This document shows positions 7,830 to 16,294 of a stretch of 64,000 nucleotides of DNA, piece by piece; positions within the stretch are counted from its first letter, which is position 1, and the number at the start of each line of letters is the position of its first letter. A model generated the notes under the pieces. The model was not told the DNA's origin. It saw nothing but the letters and a program-made list of their open reading frames with translations, and searched no databases. Both the position numbers and the translations under genes were made by a program. Source of the DNA: Arthrobacter sp. StoSoilB5 (lineage in GTDB: Bacteria; Actinomycetota; Actinomycetes; Actinomycetales; Micrococcaceae); NCBI RefSeq assembly GCF_019977235.1, contig NZ_AP024646.1, positions 496,001 through 560,000 of the forward strand. The letters are read 5' to 3'.

Positions 7830-9200
7830 TCAGGCTGACTGGGTGGAAATAAAGACGTTCTTGACCTCGCTGAAGGCGTCAAGTGCGTCGGGGCCGAGTT
7901 CACGGCCAAGGCCGGACTGCTTGAAGCCACCGAATGGTGTGGAGTACCGGACGGAGGAGTGCGAATTCACGGAAAGATTGCCGGACTCGACGCCCCGGGC
8001 CACACGCAATGCGCGGTCCACCTTGGATGTCCAGATGGAGCCTGACAATCCGTACTCGGTGTTGTTGGCTATCCGAATAGCGTCGGCTTCGTCGTCGAAC
8101 GGTACGACGGCGACTACCGGACCAAAGATCTCGTCCGTGAAGGAAGGCGCCTTCAAATCCGGTGTCAGCACCGTGGGCGGGAACCAGAAGCCTGGTCCTT
8201 CCGGCGCCTTCCCCTGGAAGGCGACCGGTGCGCCGTCGGGCACGAACGCGGAAACGGTGCTCAGCTGCTGGGAGGAAATCAGCGGACCCATAGTGGTGGC
8301 CGGATCTGCGGGGTCTCCGACGCGCATGCCCAGGACCTCTGGTTCCAGCAGCTCCAGGAAGCGGTCGTAGACGCTGCGCTGCACCAGGATCCTGGAACGT
8401 GCGCAGCAGTCCTGTCCGGCGTTGTCGAAAGCGCCGCCGGGAGCGGCGGCCGCAGCCATCTCAAGATCGGCGTCATCGAAAATGATGTTGGCGCTCTTGC
8501 CGCCCAGCTCCAGCGTCACGCGCTTCACCTGGTCCGCGCAGCCTGCCATGATCTGCTTGCCCACGCTTGTGGAGCCGGTGAAAACCACTTTGCGGACCGC
8601 CGGATGCGTGACAAACCTCTGTCCCACCACGGATCCCTTGCCGGGAATCACTTGGAAGACGCCCTCGGGTATGCCGGCCTCAAGGGCCAATTCGCCAAGG
8701 CGGATGGCAGTCAGAGGAGTGATTTCCGCGGGTTTGAGGACAACCGTGTTTCCTGCGGCGAGGGCCGGAGCGAAGCCCCAGCCTGCGATGGGCATGGGGA
8801 AATTCCAGGGAACAATGATGCCAACAACGCCCAGGGGCTCGTGGAACGTCACGTTGACCCCGCCTGCCACAGGAATTTGGCGGCCGAACTGCCGTTCCGG
8901 CGCGGCGGAGTAGTACGTGAGGACGTCGCGGACATTGCCGGCTTCCCATCGCGCGTTGCCAACCGTATGCCCGGCGTTTCGCACCTCCAGCTGCGCGAGG
9001 TTCTCCAAGTCATTGTCGACGGCGGCAGCGAACCGGCGCAGCAGTAAGGCACGATCCGCCGGGGCAACGGCGCGCCAGGTTTCGTAGGCGGCAGCTGCCT
9101 TGGCGATGGCGGCGTCAGTTTCCGCCAGGCCGGCGAGAGGCACGGTCTGGATGACCTCCTCGGTGGCCGGATTGATCACATCAAACACTGTTGCTGTCAT
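7830..9200 (-). CDS. Aldehyde dehydrogenase (gamma-glutamyl aldehyde type, inferred)
   Basis: NAD(P)-dependent aldehyde dehydrogenase of 456 residues, at the short end of the family. Seen: ELGGKSAN with Glu231 and GQDCCARS with Cys265 as nucleophile (a second Cys follows). The start overlaps the stop of the amidotransferase gene by 4 bases (ATGA), so translation is coupled. By context it would oxidise the aldehyde of a gamma-glutamylated amine: gamma-glutamylacetaldehyde to gamma-glutamylglycine if the substrate is ethanolamine, or a PuuC-like step if it is a polyamine. Confidence 0.8.
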   Translation of the reverse strand: MTATVFDVINPATEEVIQTVPLAGLAETDAAIAKAAAAYETWRAVAPADRALLLRRFAAAVDNDLENLAQLEVRNAGHTVGNARWEAGNVRDVLTYYSAAPERQFGRQIPVAGGVNVTFHEPLGVVGIIVPWNFPMPIAGWGFAPALAAGNTVVLKPAEITPLTAIRLGELALEAGIPEGVFQVIPGKGSVVGQRFVTHPAVRKVVFTGSTSVGKQIMAGCADQVKRVTLELGGKSANIIFDDADLEMAAAAAPGGAFDNAGQDCCARSRILVQRSVYDRFLELLEPEVLGMRVGDPADPATTMGPLISSQQLSTVSAFVPDGAPVAFQGKAPEGPGFWFPPTVLTPDLKAPSFTDEIFGPVVAVVPFDDEADAIRIANNTEYGLSGSIWTSKVDRALRVARGVESGNLSVNSHSSVRYSTPFGGFKQSGLGRELGPDALDAFSEVKNVFISTQSA

Positions 9201-9955
9201 GCGGGGGACATCGCTTTCATCGTTGCGGTCTGGTCTGAGCGGTAGCCAGCGGCAGCTTCCACGAAGCCGTGGAACAGCCTTAGGTCATCTGGGTTCTGTT
9301 CCGGATGGAACTGGACTCCAAGGACCCATCCGGCGTCTGTAGTTTCAACGGCTTGGACCAGGCCATCGGCGGAGCGGGCGGTCACACGGAGGGTGCCCGG
9401 CACCGAGTCCAGGGCCTGGTGGTGGTAGCACGGCGACGTAGCGGAATCGCCGAGAAGGCCATGGATGAGGCTGCCTGGGGTGGTGTCGAATGCCGCCTCA
9501 CCATACACACCTGGTGCCGGCTGACTGTTGCTGCCGGGAATGACGTCAGGGATGTGCTGGATCAGCGTTCCGCCCAAAACCACGTTGAGGAGCTGGGCTC
9601 CCCGGCAAATGGCGAACAGCGGGAGCTCACGCTCAAGCGCCGCACGGATCAGCGCTGAGTCATGCTTGTCCCGCAGTGGTTGGGACTTGGTGGTGGGATG
9701 CGGTGGCTGACCGTACAGGGAAGGATCGACGTCGGGACCTCCCACCACAACCAAGCCGTCCACAAGCTCCAGCACGGATTCGTCGGTGCCGAGCGGCGGC
9801 AGCAGCATCGGTGTTGCTCCGGCTGCGACCACTGCCTCCACGTACGTTCCGGGGAGAATCGCCGCCGTCGTGTTCCAAACTCCCCAGGAGGCCTCTTGAA
9901 GGTAACTGGTGAGCGCGATTCGCGGGCGGTACGTTTCAGAGTCGTTCGAAGCCAC
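9197..9955 (-). CDS. Class I glutamine amidotransferase-like gamma-glutamyl hydrolase (PuuD family)
   Basis: A 252-residue peptidase C26-type protein. Seen: nucleophile Cys117 in FAICRGAQLLN and the His217/Glu219 pair in VQFHPEQ, completing the triad, plus GGPDVDPSLYG near 72-82. Family members cut gamma-glutamyl amides such as gamma-Glu-GABA. It overlaps the ligase gene by 20 bases and the aldehyde dehydrogenase by 4, so it is in the same operon. Expected role: release of glutamate and the oxidised amine at the end of the pathway. Confidence 0.83.
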   Translation of the reverse strand: MASNDSETYRPRIALTSYLQEASWGVWNTTAAILPGTYVEAVVAAGATPMLLPPLGTDESVLELVDGLVVVGGPDVDPSLYGQPPHPTTKSQPLRDKHDSALIRAALERELPLFAICRGAQLLNVVLGGTLIQHIPDVIPGSNSQPAPGVYGEAAFDTTPGSLIHGLLGDSATSPCYHHQALDSVPGTLRVTARSADGLVQAVETTDAGWVLGVQFHPEQNPDDLRLFHGFVEAAAGYRSDQTATMKAMSPA

Positions 9956-11318
9956 GGACCCGCTCCCAATCTGTGATGGCGCTGTCGTAAGCAGTGAGCT
10001 CCACGTTGGCGGCGTGGACGTAGTGGTCTACCACGTCATCGCCGAACGCCTTGCGCGCAATGCTGCTCTCGGCCAGGAGATCCCGCGCGTCCCGCAACGT
10101 AGTGGGCAGCCGTTCAGCGTCCGAGTCGTAGGCATTGCCCTTGGTGATCGCCGGCAACTGGAGATCGTTTTCGATGCCGTGGATGACAGCGGCGATCATT
10201 GCTGCCACCGCCAGGTAGGGGTTGACGTCGCCGCCGCCCACGCGGTTCTCGGTGCGGAGGCCGCGGCCGTGACCCACCACGCGGAGCGCGCAGCTGCGGT
10301 TGTCCAGGCCCCAAGCGATAGCTGTTGGGGCGAAGCTGCCTTCCACGAATCTCTTGTAGGAATTGATGTTGGGCGCCAGGAAATAGGCCAGTTCGCGCAG
10401 CGCCGCGAGTTGACCCGCAACGAACCGTTCCATCAGGGGGCTGAAGCCGTGTTCGCCGTCGCCCGCCAGTACGGGGTTGCCGTCCAAATCGGTGAGGCTG
10501 AAGTGGATGTGGCAGGAGTTGCCTTCACGCTCGTTGAACTTTGACATGAACGTGATGCTCTTGCCGTGCTGGTCGGCGATTTCCTTGGCGCCGTTCTTGT
10601 AGAACGCGTGCTTATCGCAGGCGGCGAGGGCTTCATCGAAGCGGAACGTGATTTCCTGCTGGCCGAGGTTGCATTCGCCCTTGGACGACTCGACCACCAG
10701 GCCGGCTGCTTCCATGTTGTTGCGGATAGAGCGGATCACTGGTTCCAGCCGCGCGGTGGCCAGGAGCGAGTAGTCCACGTTGTACTGCGTGGACGGCGCG
10801 AGGCCGGTGTAGTTCTTCTGCCATGCCTGGTTGTAAGAGTCATCGAACATAAGGAACTCAAGCTCGGTCCCTACGTGGGCCCGGTAGCCAAGCTTTTCGA
10901 GCCGCTCGATTTGGGCCTTCAGGATCTGCCGGGGTGATGCGGCCACCGGCGTCCGGTCCGTCCACAGGACATCGCACTGCACTATGGCTGTGCCTTCGAG
11001 CCAAGGAACCCGGCGAAGGGTGGAGACGTCCGGCAGCATCACCATGTCGCCGTAGCCGGTTTCCCAGGACGACATTGCGTAACCGTCCACCGTTTGCATT
11101 TCAACATCTACGGCCAGCAGGTAGTTACAGCCCTCCGCGCCGTGATCCAGAACGTCCTCAAGGAAGGAGCGTGCGCCGCAACGCTTGCCCTGGAGGCGTC
11201 CCAATGCGTCGGTGATTGCGACAATGACAGTATCGATTTCGCCGCTTGCAACGGATTCGCGCAGTTCGTCGACGGTGAGCTGCCGGTTCCGGCTGGACTC
11301 TTGGATGTGGGAATTCAT
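9936..11318 (-). CDS. Glutamine-synthetase-like gamma-glutamyl amine ligase (GlnA4/PuuA type)
   Basis: A 460-residue member of the glutamine synthetase superfamily that probably joins glutamate to a primary amine with ATP. Seen: GTELEFLMFD and the NGAKEIADQHGKSITFMSKF..GNSCHIHFSL block of metal- and ATP-binding residues, then the GGGDVNPYLAVAAMIAA segment near the C terminus. The Tyr adenylylation site of housekeeping GlnA is not apparent. Neighbours are a permease of the ethanolamine type and a gamma-glutamyl hydrolase, so gamma-glutamylethanolamide synthetase (GlnA4 of Streptomyces) is the best guess; polyamine or alkylamine ligases are close relatives. Confidence 0.8.
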   Translation of the reverse strand: MNSHIQESSRNRQLTVDELRESVASGEIDTVIVAITDALGRLQGKRCGARSFLEDVLDHGAEGCNYLLAVDVEMQTVDGYAMSSWETGYGDMVMLPDVSTLRRVPWLEGTAIVQCDVLWTDRTPVAASPRQILKAQIERLEKLGYRAHVGTELEFLMFDDSYNQAWQKNYTGLAPSTQYNVDYSLLATARLEPVIRSIRNNMEAAGLVVESSKGECNLGQQEITFRFDEALAACDKHAFYKNGAKEIADQHGKSITFMSKFNEREGNSCHIHFSLTDLDGNPVLAGDGEHGFSPLMERFVAGQLAALRELAYFLAPNINSYKRFVEGSFAPTAIAWGLDNRSCALRVVGHGRGLRTENRVGGGDVNPYLAVAAMIAAVIHGIENDLQLPAITKGNAYDSDAERLPTTLRDARDLLAESSIARKAFGDDVVDHYVHAANVELTAYDSAITDWERVRGFERL

Positions 11319-11368
11319 GATGTCTCCGCAGTGTGGTTCTGTGAGTGGATGTCAGGTTCTGCCGGCTG

Positions 11369-12799
11369 TTACTTCAGTTCGGCTTCGGCCATGGCGAGTT
11401 GGGCGAACTCTTCTTCGGGTGCGCCCGCCACGATCCGGTGCCGGCTGTAGAGCCAGTAGTAGAGAAGGGCAGCGGCAAAGATGGCTGCCGTGATGGAAGC
11501 GGCAAAGACGTCGACGACGAACGTCGCCACGACTGCCACGGCGGACAGGACCAGGGCAATCGACGTCGTGACGATCCCACCCGGCGTCCTGTAGCCGCGT
11601 TCCAGATGGGGTTCCTTCTTGCGAAGCACAATGTGCGAGAGGTTCAGCAGGACGTAGGAAACCGTCGCGCCGAAGACCGCGATGTTGATGAGCAAGGCAC
11701 CGTCCCGCGTCAGGGCGGCCAGTAGGAAGCCGACCGTGCCCGGGACGATCAACGCCCAGTAGGGGGTGCGACGTTTGCCGGTGAGGGACAGCCAGCGGGG
11801 GAGGTAGCCCGCCCGGGAGAGGGCGAACAGTTGGCGTGAATAGGCGTAGATGATGGAGAAGAAGCTGGCCACCAGGCCGGCCAGGCCAGCGTAGTTGATG
11901 AAGTCGGCCAGAAAGGTGTTGCCGCCATAAGCGATGCGCAGCGCTTCCGGCAGGGGATTGTCCGACTCGCTCATGGCTTGCGACCCAGCTGCTCCCGGGA
12001 CCAGCACTAGCATGAGGGCGCCAAAAATGACCAGGATAATGACCGCCACAATGATTCCCCGGGGCATGTCCCGCTTGGGATTCGATGTTTCCTCGGCAGC
12101 GAGGGGAACGCCCTCCACAGCCAGGAAGAACCAGATCCCGTAAACCAGTGCCGCGAGGATGCCGCTGATACCCATTGGCAGGAAGGCGCTGGACCCCGCG
12201 GATCCGTCGGGAACAATATCGAACAGCCGGGCGGAATCGAACTTTGGAAACAGGCCGACGACGGCGGCGGCCAGGGCGATTGTGGCCACTGCGGTGATGG
12301 CGAACATGATCTTGAGGGCTTCGCCCACTCCGCGGATGTGGATCCCGATGAAGATGACGTAGGTGACCAGGTAGACCGGCCACGAGTTGGTGAGGCCGAA
12401 GAGGCCAAGTGCCTCCACATAGCCGCCGATAAAGGTGGCAATAGCGGCCGGGGCCACCGCGTATTCGATCAGGACCGCCATGCCAGTGGCGAATCCGCCG
12501 AGTGGGCCTAAAGCCCGGCGGGCGAACGCATAGCCAGCCCCCGCCGTCGGGAGCGTTGATGAGAGTTCAGCGAGCCCGAAAACCATGCAGGTGTACATGA
12601 CGGCCATGAGCAGGAAGGCGATCAGCAGGCCACCCCAACCTCCTTGGGCCAGGCCAAGGTTCCAGCCCGCGAAGTCGCCGGAGATCACATAGGCCACTCC
12701 AAGCCCCGCGAGGAGAACCCATCCGGCGGCACCTCGTTTGAGGCGCCGGTGCTTCAGGTATTCATCCTCGCCGCCGGGCGGCTGGTGCACTGTTTCCAT
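11369..12799 (-). CDS. APC-family permease, ethanolamine permease type
   Basis: A 476-residue integral membrane protein with about 12 hydrophobic helices. The N-terminal region (LKRGAAGWVLLAGLGVAYVI, then SGDFAGWNLGLAQGGWGG, then AELSSTLPTAGAGYAFARRALGP) strongly resembles the ethanolamine permease (Eat) branch of the amino acid-polyamine-organocation family. It is first in the five-gene operon, 50 bases before the ligase. This recognition is the main reason to read the cluster as ethanolamine rather than putrescine use. Confidence 0.8.
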   Translation of the reverse strand: METVHQPPGGEDEYLKHRRLKRGAAGWVLLAGLGVAYVISGDFAGWNLGLAQGGWGGLLIAFLLMAVMYTCMVFGLAELSSTLPTAGAGYAFARRALGPLGGFATGMAVLIEYAVAPAAIATFIGGYVEALGLFGLTNSWPVYLVTYVIFIGIHIRGVGEALKIMFAITAVATIALAAAVVGLFPKFDSARLFDIVPDGSAGSSAFLPMGISGILAALVYGIWFFLAVEGVPLAAEETSNPKRDMPRGIIVAVIILVIFGALMLVLVPGAAGSQAMSESDNPLPEALRIAYGGNTFLADFINYAGLAGLVASFFSIIYAYSRQLFALSRAGYLPRWLSLTGKRRTPYWALIVPGTVGFLLAALTRDGALLINIAVFGATVSYVLLNLSHIVLRKKEPHLERGYRTPGGIVTTSIALVLSAVAVVATFVVDVFAASITAAIFAAALLYYWLYSRHRIVAGAPEEEFAQLAMAEAELK

Positions 12800-12865
12800 G
12801 CGTGTTCCTATCGTCTGAGGAATGCTTCTGGGAAAAGTCGAGCGGGGGATCTTCCAGATCCTAAA

Positions 12866-12881
12866 GGACTGTTTTCAGTCC
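12866..12881. promoter_or_regulatory. Perfect dyad in the permease/FadR divergent region
   Basis: GGACTG-TTTT-CAGTCC lies in the 283-base gap between the permease start (minus) and the FadR-type gene (plus). A second perfect dyad, six T followed by six A, is at 12928-12939. Either may be an operator for the adjacent regulator; the assignment is a guess. No gene is seen in the gap. Confidence 0.4.
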
Positions 12882-13082
12882 AAAGTGTGCTTCAAAGTCT
12901 GGAGCGTGATTCGCCGGGAGTCAAGACTTTTTTAAAAAACCTGATGACTGGGATCACATTGAAGGTGTGTCCAATGGTTTATTTGATGACCTTTATTGGT
13001 TCGCATGGGTAGCATGGAGGCAGCAGCGTCTGTGGATGGCCTCACTGATTGGCGCAGCCCGCATTCCGTGGAAGGAGATGCC

Positions 13083-13799
13083 GTGCCGGACTCACCGTTT
13101 GGCCCGTCGTTCTCGATGCTGCGCCCAGTCAGGGGCGGCAACGCGTTCGAAGAGACCATCGAACACATCCTGCAGACCATCAAGCTGGGGATCTTCGCCC
13201 CCGCCGAAAAACTGCCGCCCGAGCGCGAACTGGCCGAACAACTGGGCGTTTCCCGCGCCACCCTTCGGGATGCGTTGGGGGAGTTGCAGAGTGCCGGCTA
13301 TTTGGAAGTCCAGCGCGGCCGGTACGGCGGTACGTACGTCTCCACCACAGCAGTCCAGCGGCAGCCGGACCAGGGGCCGCTCGATCCCGCCGAGGTGGAG
13401 GACGTCCTCCTGTTCAGGTCCATCATCGAGCCTGCAGCTGCCGCGCTGGCTGCAAAAGCGGATCTATCCGCGGCTGCCCGCAGGCACCTGCAGGTCTGCC
13501 TCTCTGAAGTCAGCGCTTCCCCCGCCGTGGGCTACCGTCCGCGCGACGCCCGGTTCCATATTGCGATTGCCGAGTTGTCCGGCTCTGCGAGTTTGGTAGG
13601 CGCGGTGGCGGAAACGCGGTCCCGGCTCAACGAACTCCTGGACCGGATCCCCTTGCTCAGCACCAACCTGGAGCACGCCAACGAACAACACGCCGAGATC
13701 GCCGAAGCGATTCTGCGCGGCGATGCCCCCGCCGCCGAGCGTGCAACCATCGAACACCTTGAAGGGACAGCTTCACTCCTGCGCGGCTTCCTCGCCTGA
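13083..13799 (+). CDS. GntR/FadR-family regulator of the ethanolamine-type operon
   Basis: About 238 residues from a GTG at 13083, which has GGAAGGAG 5 bases upstream and gives a normal FadR length; the frame is open to a TTG at 12996 and ATGs at 13005/13014. N-terminal winged helix (FEETIEHILQTIKLGIFAPA, then LPPERELAEQLGVSRATLRDAL) and a C-terminal all-helical FCD ligand domain with DARFHIAIAELSG and HAEIAEAILRGD, which carry metal-binding His/Asp positions of the family. Divergent from the permease operon, so probably its regulator. Confidence 0.8.
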   Translation: MPDSPFGPSFSMLRPVRGGNAFEETIEHILQTIKLGIFAPAEKLPPERELAEQLGVSRATLRDALGELQSAGYLEVQRGRYGGTYVSTTAVQRQPDQGPLDPAEVEDVLLFRSIIEPAAAALAAKADLSAAARRHLQVCLSEVSASPAVGYRPRDARFHIAIAELSGSASLVGAVAETRSRLNELLDRIPLLSTNLEHANEQHAEIAEAILRGDAPAAERATIEHLEGTASLLRGFLA

Positions 13800-13801
13800 T
13801 T

Positions 13802-13957
13802 CTCTCTCACATCCAACGGGTTTTTGGCGGTTGCTCTCTCACGTCCAACGGGTTTTTGGTGGTTGCTCTCTCACGTCCAACGGGTTTTTGGTGGTTGCTC
13901 TCTCACGTCCAACGGGTTTTTGGGCCGTTGCTCTCTCACGTCCAACGCCGTCTGGGT
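13802..13957 (+). repeat. Array of five 32-bp repeats after the FadR gene
   Basis: Units begin CTCTCTCAC at 13802, 13834, 13866, 13898 and 13931 (32, 32, 32 and 33 bp apart). Consensus, in two parts: CTCTCTCACGTCCAACGG then GTTTTTGGTGGTTG. The array starts two bases after the stop codon of the upstream gene, in its sense direction, and fills most of the 231-base gap before nadE. Related units lie past nadE and past the lacI gene. Confidence 0.9.
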
Positions 13958-14030
13958 CGCATCACAGCGGGGCCGAATCACGGCGCAATATGGTTGAGCC
14001 TTTGTTATCGGGCTGACTAGTGTTGGACAC

Positions 14031-14852
14031 ATGCGCGAACTCCAGGCCAAGATCATCGAGGAAATGGGCGTCCAGCCCCGGATCAACCCCCAAGAGGAGG
14101 TTCGCAAGCGGGTTACGTTCCTGAAGGAATATGTGAAAGCCACAGGTACCCACGGTTTTGTGCTCGGCATCTCCGGCGGACTCGATTCCACCCTTGCCGG
14201 TCGACTGGCACAGCTGGCCGTCGAGGAACTGGAAGCTGAAGGCGTCAATGCGAACTTCGTCGCGGTCCGGCTCCCTTACGGTATCCAGCACGACGAAGAC
14301 GACGCCCAGGCGGCCTTGGACTTCATCAAGGCCAAGACCGAACGGACCTTCAACATCTCCCGCGCAGTGGACGGATTCGAGGAAGAGTTCGAGAAAACCA
14401 CCGGTGCCGAAATCTCCGACTTCCACAAAGGCAACACAAAGGCCCGCGCTCGCATGGTTGCCCAATATGCAATCGCCGGGGAAGCAAACTACCTGGTGAT
14501 CGGCACAGACCATGGCGCCGAGTCCGTCACGGGCTTCTTCACCAAATATGGCGACGGCGGTGCAGACATCCTGCCGCTGTTCGGCCTGAACAAACGCCAG
14601 AACCGCGAACTCCTGGCCGAGCTGGGCGCTTCCGCGCGACTTTGGCAGAAGGTGCCCACGGCTGACCTGTTGGACGACAAGCCGGGCCGCACCGATGAAG
14701 ACGAGCTCGGAGTCACGTACGACCAGATCGACGACTACCTCGAAGGCCGCGAAGTTCCCGACGGGGTCGCTGAAATCATCGAGCAGAAGTACCTCCGCAC
14801 GCGCCACAAGCGCACCGTGCCGGTCACTATCTTCGATACTTGGTGGAAATAG
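14031..14852 (+). CDS. nadE: Ammonia-dependent NAD+ synthetase
   Basis: A 273-residue cytoplasmic enzyme that amidates nicotinate adenine dinucleotide to NAD+ with ATP and ammonia. Seen: the ATP-pyrophosphatase P-loop SGGLDST at 48-54, the [13 protein letters not shown] segment, and [20 protein letters not shown]. Length matches the single-domain (NH3-using) class; no nitrilase-type glutaminase domain is present. It stands alone between two repeat arrays, convergent with the LacI gene. Confidence 0.93.
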   Translation: MRELQAKIIEEMGVQPRINPQEEVRKRVTFLKEYVKATGTHGFVLGISGGLDSTLAGRLAQLAVEELEAEGVNANFVAVRLPYGIQHDEDDAQAALDFIKAKTERTFNISRAVDGFEEEFEKTTGAEISDFHKGNTKARARMVAQYAIAGEANYLVIGTDHGAESVTGFFTKYGDGGADILPLFGLNKRQNRELLAELGASARLWQKVPTADLLDDKPGRTDEDELGVTYDQIDDYLEGREVPDGVAEIIEQKYLRTRHKRTVPVTIFDTWWK

Positions 14853-14864
14853 CCCTCCAGGATC

Positions 14865-14926
14865 CTCGCTCACATCCAACAGGCTTCTGACCGACGTTCT
14901 CTCACATCCGCCGTGTGAGAAAAACC
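14865..14926 (+). repeat. Two degenerate 32-bp-type repeat units after nadE
   Basis: CTCGCTCACATCCAACAGG at 14865 and CTCTCACATCCGCCGTGTGAG near 14899 repeat the CTCTCTCACATCC core of the arrays, in the sense direction of nadE and 13 bases past its stop. The second unit forms a small CTCACA/TGTGAG hairpin (14901-14919) followed by five A. Confidence 0.6.
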
Positions 14927-14941
14927 TGACGGCCGCACCGC

Positions 14942-14976
14942 CCGACGTCGGACACTCCCGGGAGTGCCGGCGTCGG
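14942..14976. terminator. Strong hairpin between convergent nadE and lacI
   Basis: CCGACGTCGG-A-CACTCCC pairs with GGGAGTGCCGGCGTCGG, with one bulged A and one wobble pair. Its place between two convergent genes suggests a two-way terminator. No clear T run follows, so factor-assisted termination is possible. Confidence 0.5.
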
Positions 14977-15006
14977 ACTTTAGCGCATGGCGGCCATCCG
15001 GCGTCA

Positions 15007-15141
15007 CGCAGGATGTGAGAGAGCAACCGCCGAAAACCCGCAGGATGTGGGAGAGCAACCGCCGAAAACCCGCAGGATGTGGGAGAGCAACCGCCGAAAA
15101 CCCGCAGGATGTGAGAGAGCAACGCCTACAACGCGCAGGAC
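15007..15141 (-). repeat. Array of four and a partial 32-bp repeats after the lacI gene
   Basis: On the plus strand, units start CGCAGGATGTG at 15007, 15039, 15071 and 15103, exactly 32 bp apart, and a partial one starts at 15134 next to the lacI stop. On the minus strand they read GGTTTTCGGCGGTTGCTCTC then TCACATCCTGCG, the same family as the array at 13802. They therefore lie 3' of lacI in its sense direction. Confidence 0.9.
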
Positions 15142-16161
15142 CTAGGTCGAGACCGGACCCGTGGAGCCGCGAATTGTGAGGTGGGTGGGCATGACGGCCA
15201 AGCGGCGGGTGGAGCCGGAGTGCAATGGATCCAGTTGCGCGAGCAGCATGGAGACCGCCACGCGTCCGGCCTGCTCAATGGGCGAGGCAATGGTTGTGAG
15301 CGGAGGGTTGCAGAAGTCAGCCCCGAAGATATCGTCGCAGCCCACGATGCTCATGTCCTCAGGGACCCGGATGCCGCGCTCGCGTAGCCGCTGCAGCATA
15401 CCGATGGCCAAGAGGTCGTTGAAGACGATGCACGCTGTCGCGCCCGTGCGGGCTGCAGCGTCGGCGGCCGCTGCGCCGGACGTCGTCTTGGGCGTAAAGG
15501 GGCCAACGTGGGAGGTCGTCAGTCCCCGATCCCGGCTCTCGTCTTCGAACGTCTTCCAGCGCTTGGCATTGGACCATGACGACGCCGGTCCACCGACGTA
15601 GCAGATCTTGGAGTGTCCCAGTGAGGTGAGGTGTTCCAGGGCCTGAACCACTGCGCCGGGGGTGTCAATCATCACCGTGGGGGCGTTGGCTGAGGACCTG
15701 TTGATGGTGACGATGGCCTGTGAGGAAGCGGCTTCGAGGATTTGCGCATCCGTGAGGCGGGAGGCGGCCAGGATGAAACCGTCCGCTGTCCGCTGCATTT
15801 TGCGGAGGGTGTCTGCCTCCATCTCAGCTGACTCTTCCGTGTCCACGAGCAGCTGCGTATAGCCGGCGGCTTTGAGCTGGTTCTGGGTGCCCCGGATGAT
15901 GTCGAAGTAGAAGGGGTTGGTGACGTCGGGCACCAGGAGTGCGATTGCATTGGTGCGGCCCGAACTCAGCCCGCGTGCTTGCGAGCTGGGCACGTAATTC
16001 AGCGAGGCTGCCGCTTGCTCAACGCGCTCGCGGGTCACGCGGTTCACCCTGCCGGGATTGGACAACGCCCGGGACGCGGTTGAGGTTGCGACTCCCGCTA
16101 GTTCCGCAACGTCACGGATGGTGGGAGGCGCCCCTGCCGCGCGGGCTTTTGCATCTGCCAT
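15142..16161 (-). CDS. LacI-family regulator of the uronate operon
   Basis: 339 residues from MADAKARA; the open frame extends upstream to 16509 but crosses the promoter region. N-terminal LacI helix-turn-helix and hinge (TIRDVAELAGVATSTASRAL, residues 14-33; hinge near YVPSSQARGLSSGRT) and a periplasmic-binding-protein-like sugar domain (IALLVPDVTNPFYFDIIRG; VGCDDI; PPLTTIASP). Divergent from the ABC/uronate operon, with a canonical LacI dyad 31 bases upstream of its start, so likely local repressor and autoregulator. The inducer is probably a uronate-derived sugar, inferred from the genes. Confidence 0.85.
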   Translation of the reverse strand: MADAKARAAGAPPTIRDVAELAGVATSTASRALSNPGRVNRVTRERVEQAAASLNYVPSSQARGLSSGRTNAIALLVPDVTNPFYFDIIRGTQNQLKAAGYTQLLVDTEESAEMEADTLRKMQRTADGFILAASRLTDAQILEAASSQAIVTINRSSANAPTVMIDTPGAVVQALEHLTSLGHSKICYVGGPASSWSNAKRWKTFEDESRDRGLTTSHVGPFTPKTTSGAAAADAAARTGATACIVFNDLLAIGMLQRLRERGIRVPEDMSIVGCDDIFGADFCNPPLTTIASPIEQAGRVAVSMLLAQLDPLHSGSTRRLAVMPTHLTIRGSTGPVST

Positions 16162-16191
16162 GTGGCAATTGCAGCACTTTTGGCAACTTTT

Positions 16192-16205
16192 GGCAAACGC
16201 TTGCC
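16192..16205. promoter_or_regulatory. LacI-type operator
   Basis: GGCAAACGCTTGCC is a dyad with the central CG typical of LacI-family sites (GCAANCGNTTGC). It lies between the divergent LacI gene and the ABC transporter operon, next to two TTTTGGCAA direct repeats at about 16179 and 16189. Confidence 0.75.
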
Positions 16206-16294
16206 GCTTTGATTGCCAACTCCCTAGACTCGACAACGAAGCCCCTGTGACGCACGACACCACACCTGCGGGCTTGGTATCCAAGGAGGAAACA

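Noticed and set aside
9936..11318. Housekeeping glutamine synthetase (glnA)
   Set aside because: It sits in a catabolic operon with a gamma-glutamyl hydrolase and a permease, and the adenylylation Tyr context of GlnA is not seen.
13802..15141. CRISPR array
   Set aside because: The 32-bp units are directly adjacent with no unique spacers between them, the two sides are inverted, and no cas genes are present.
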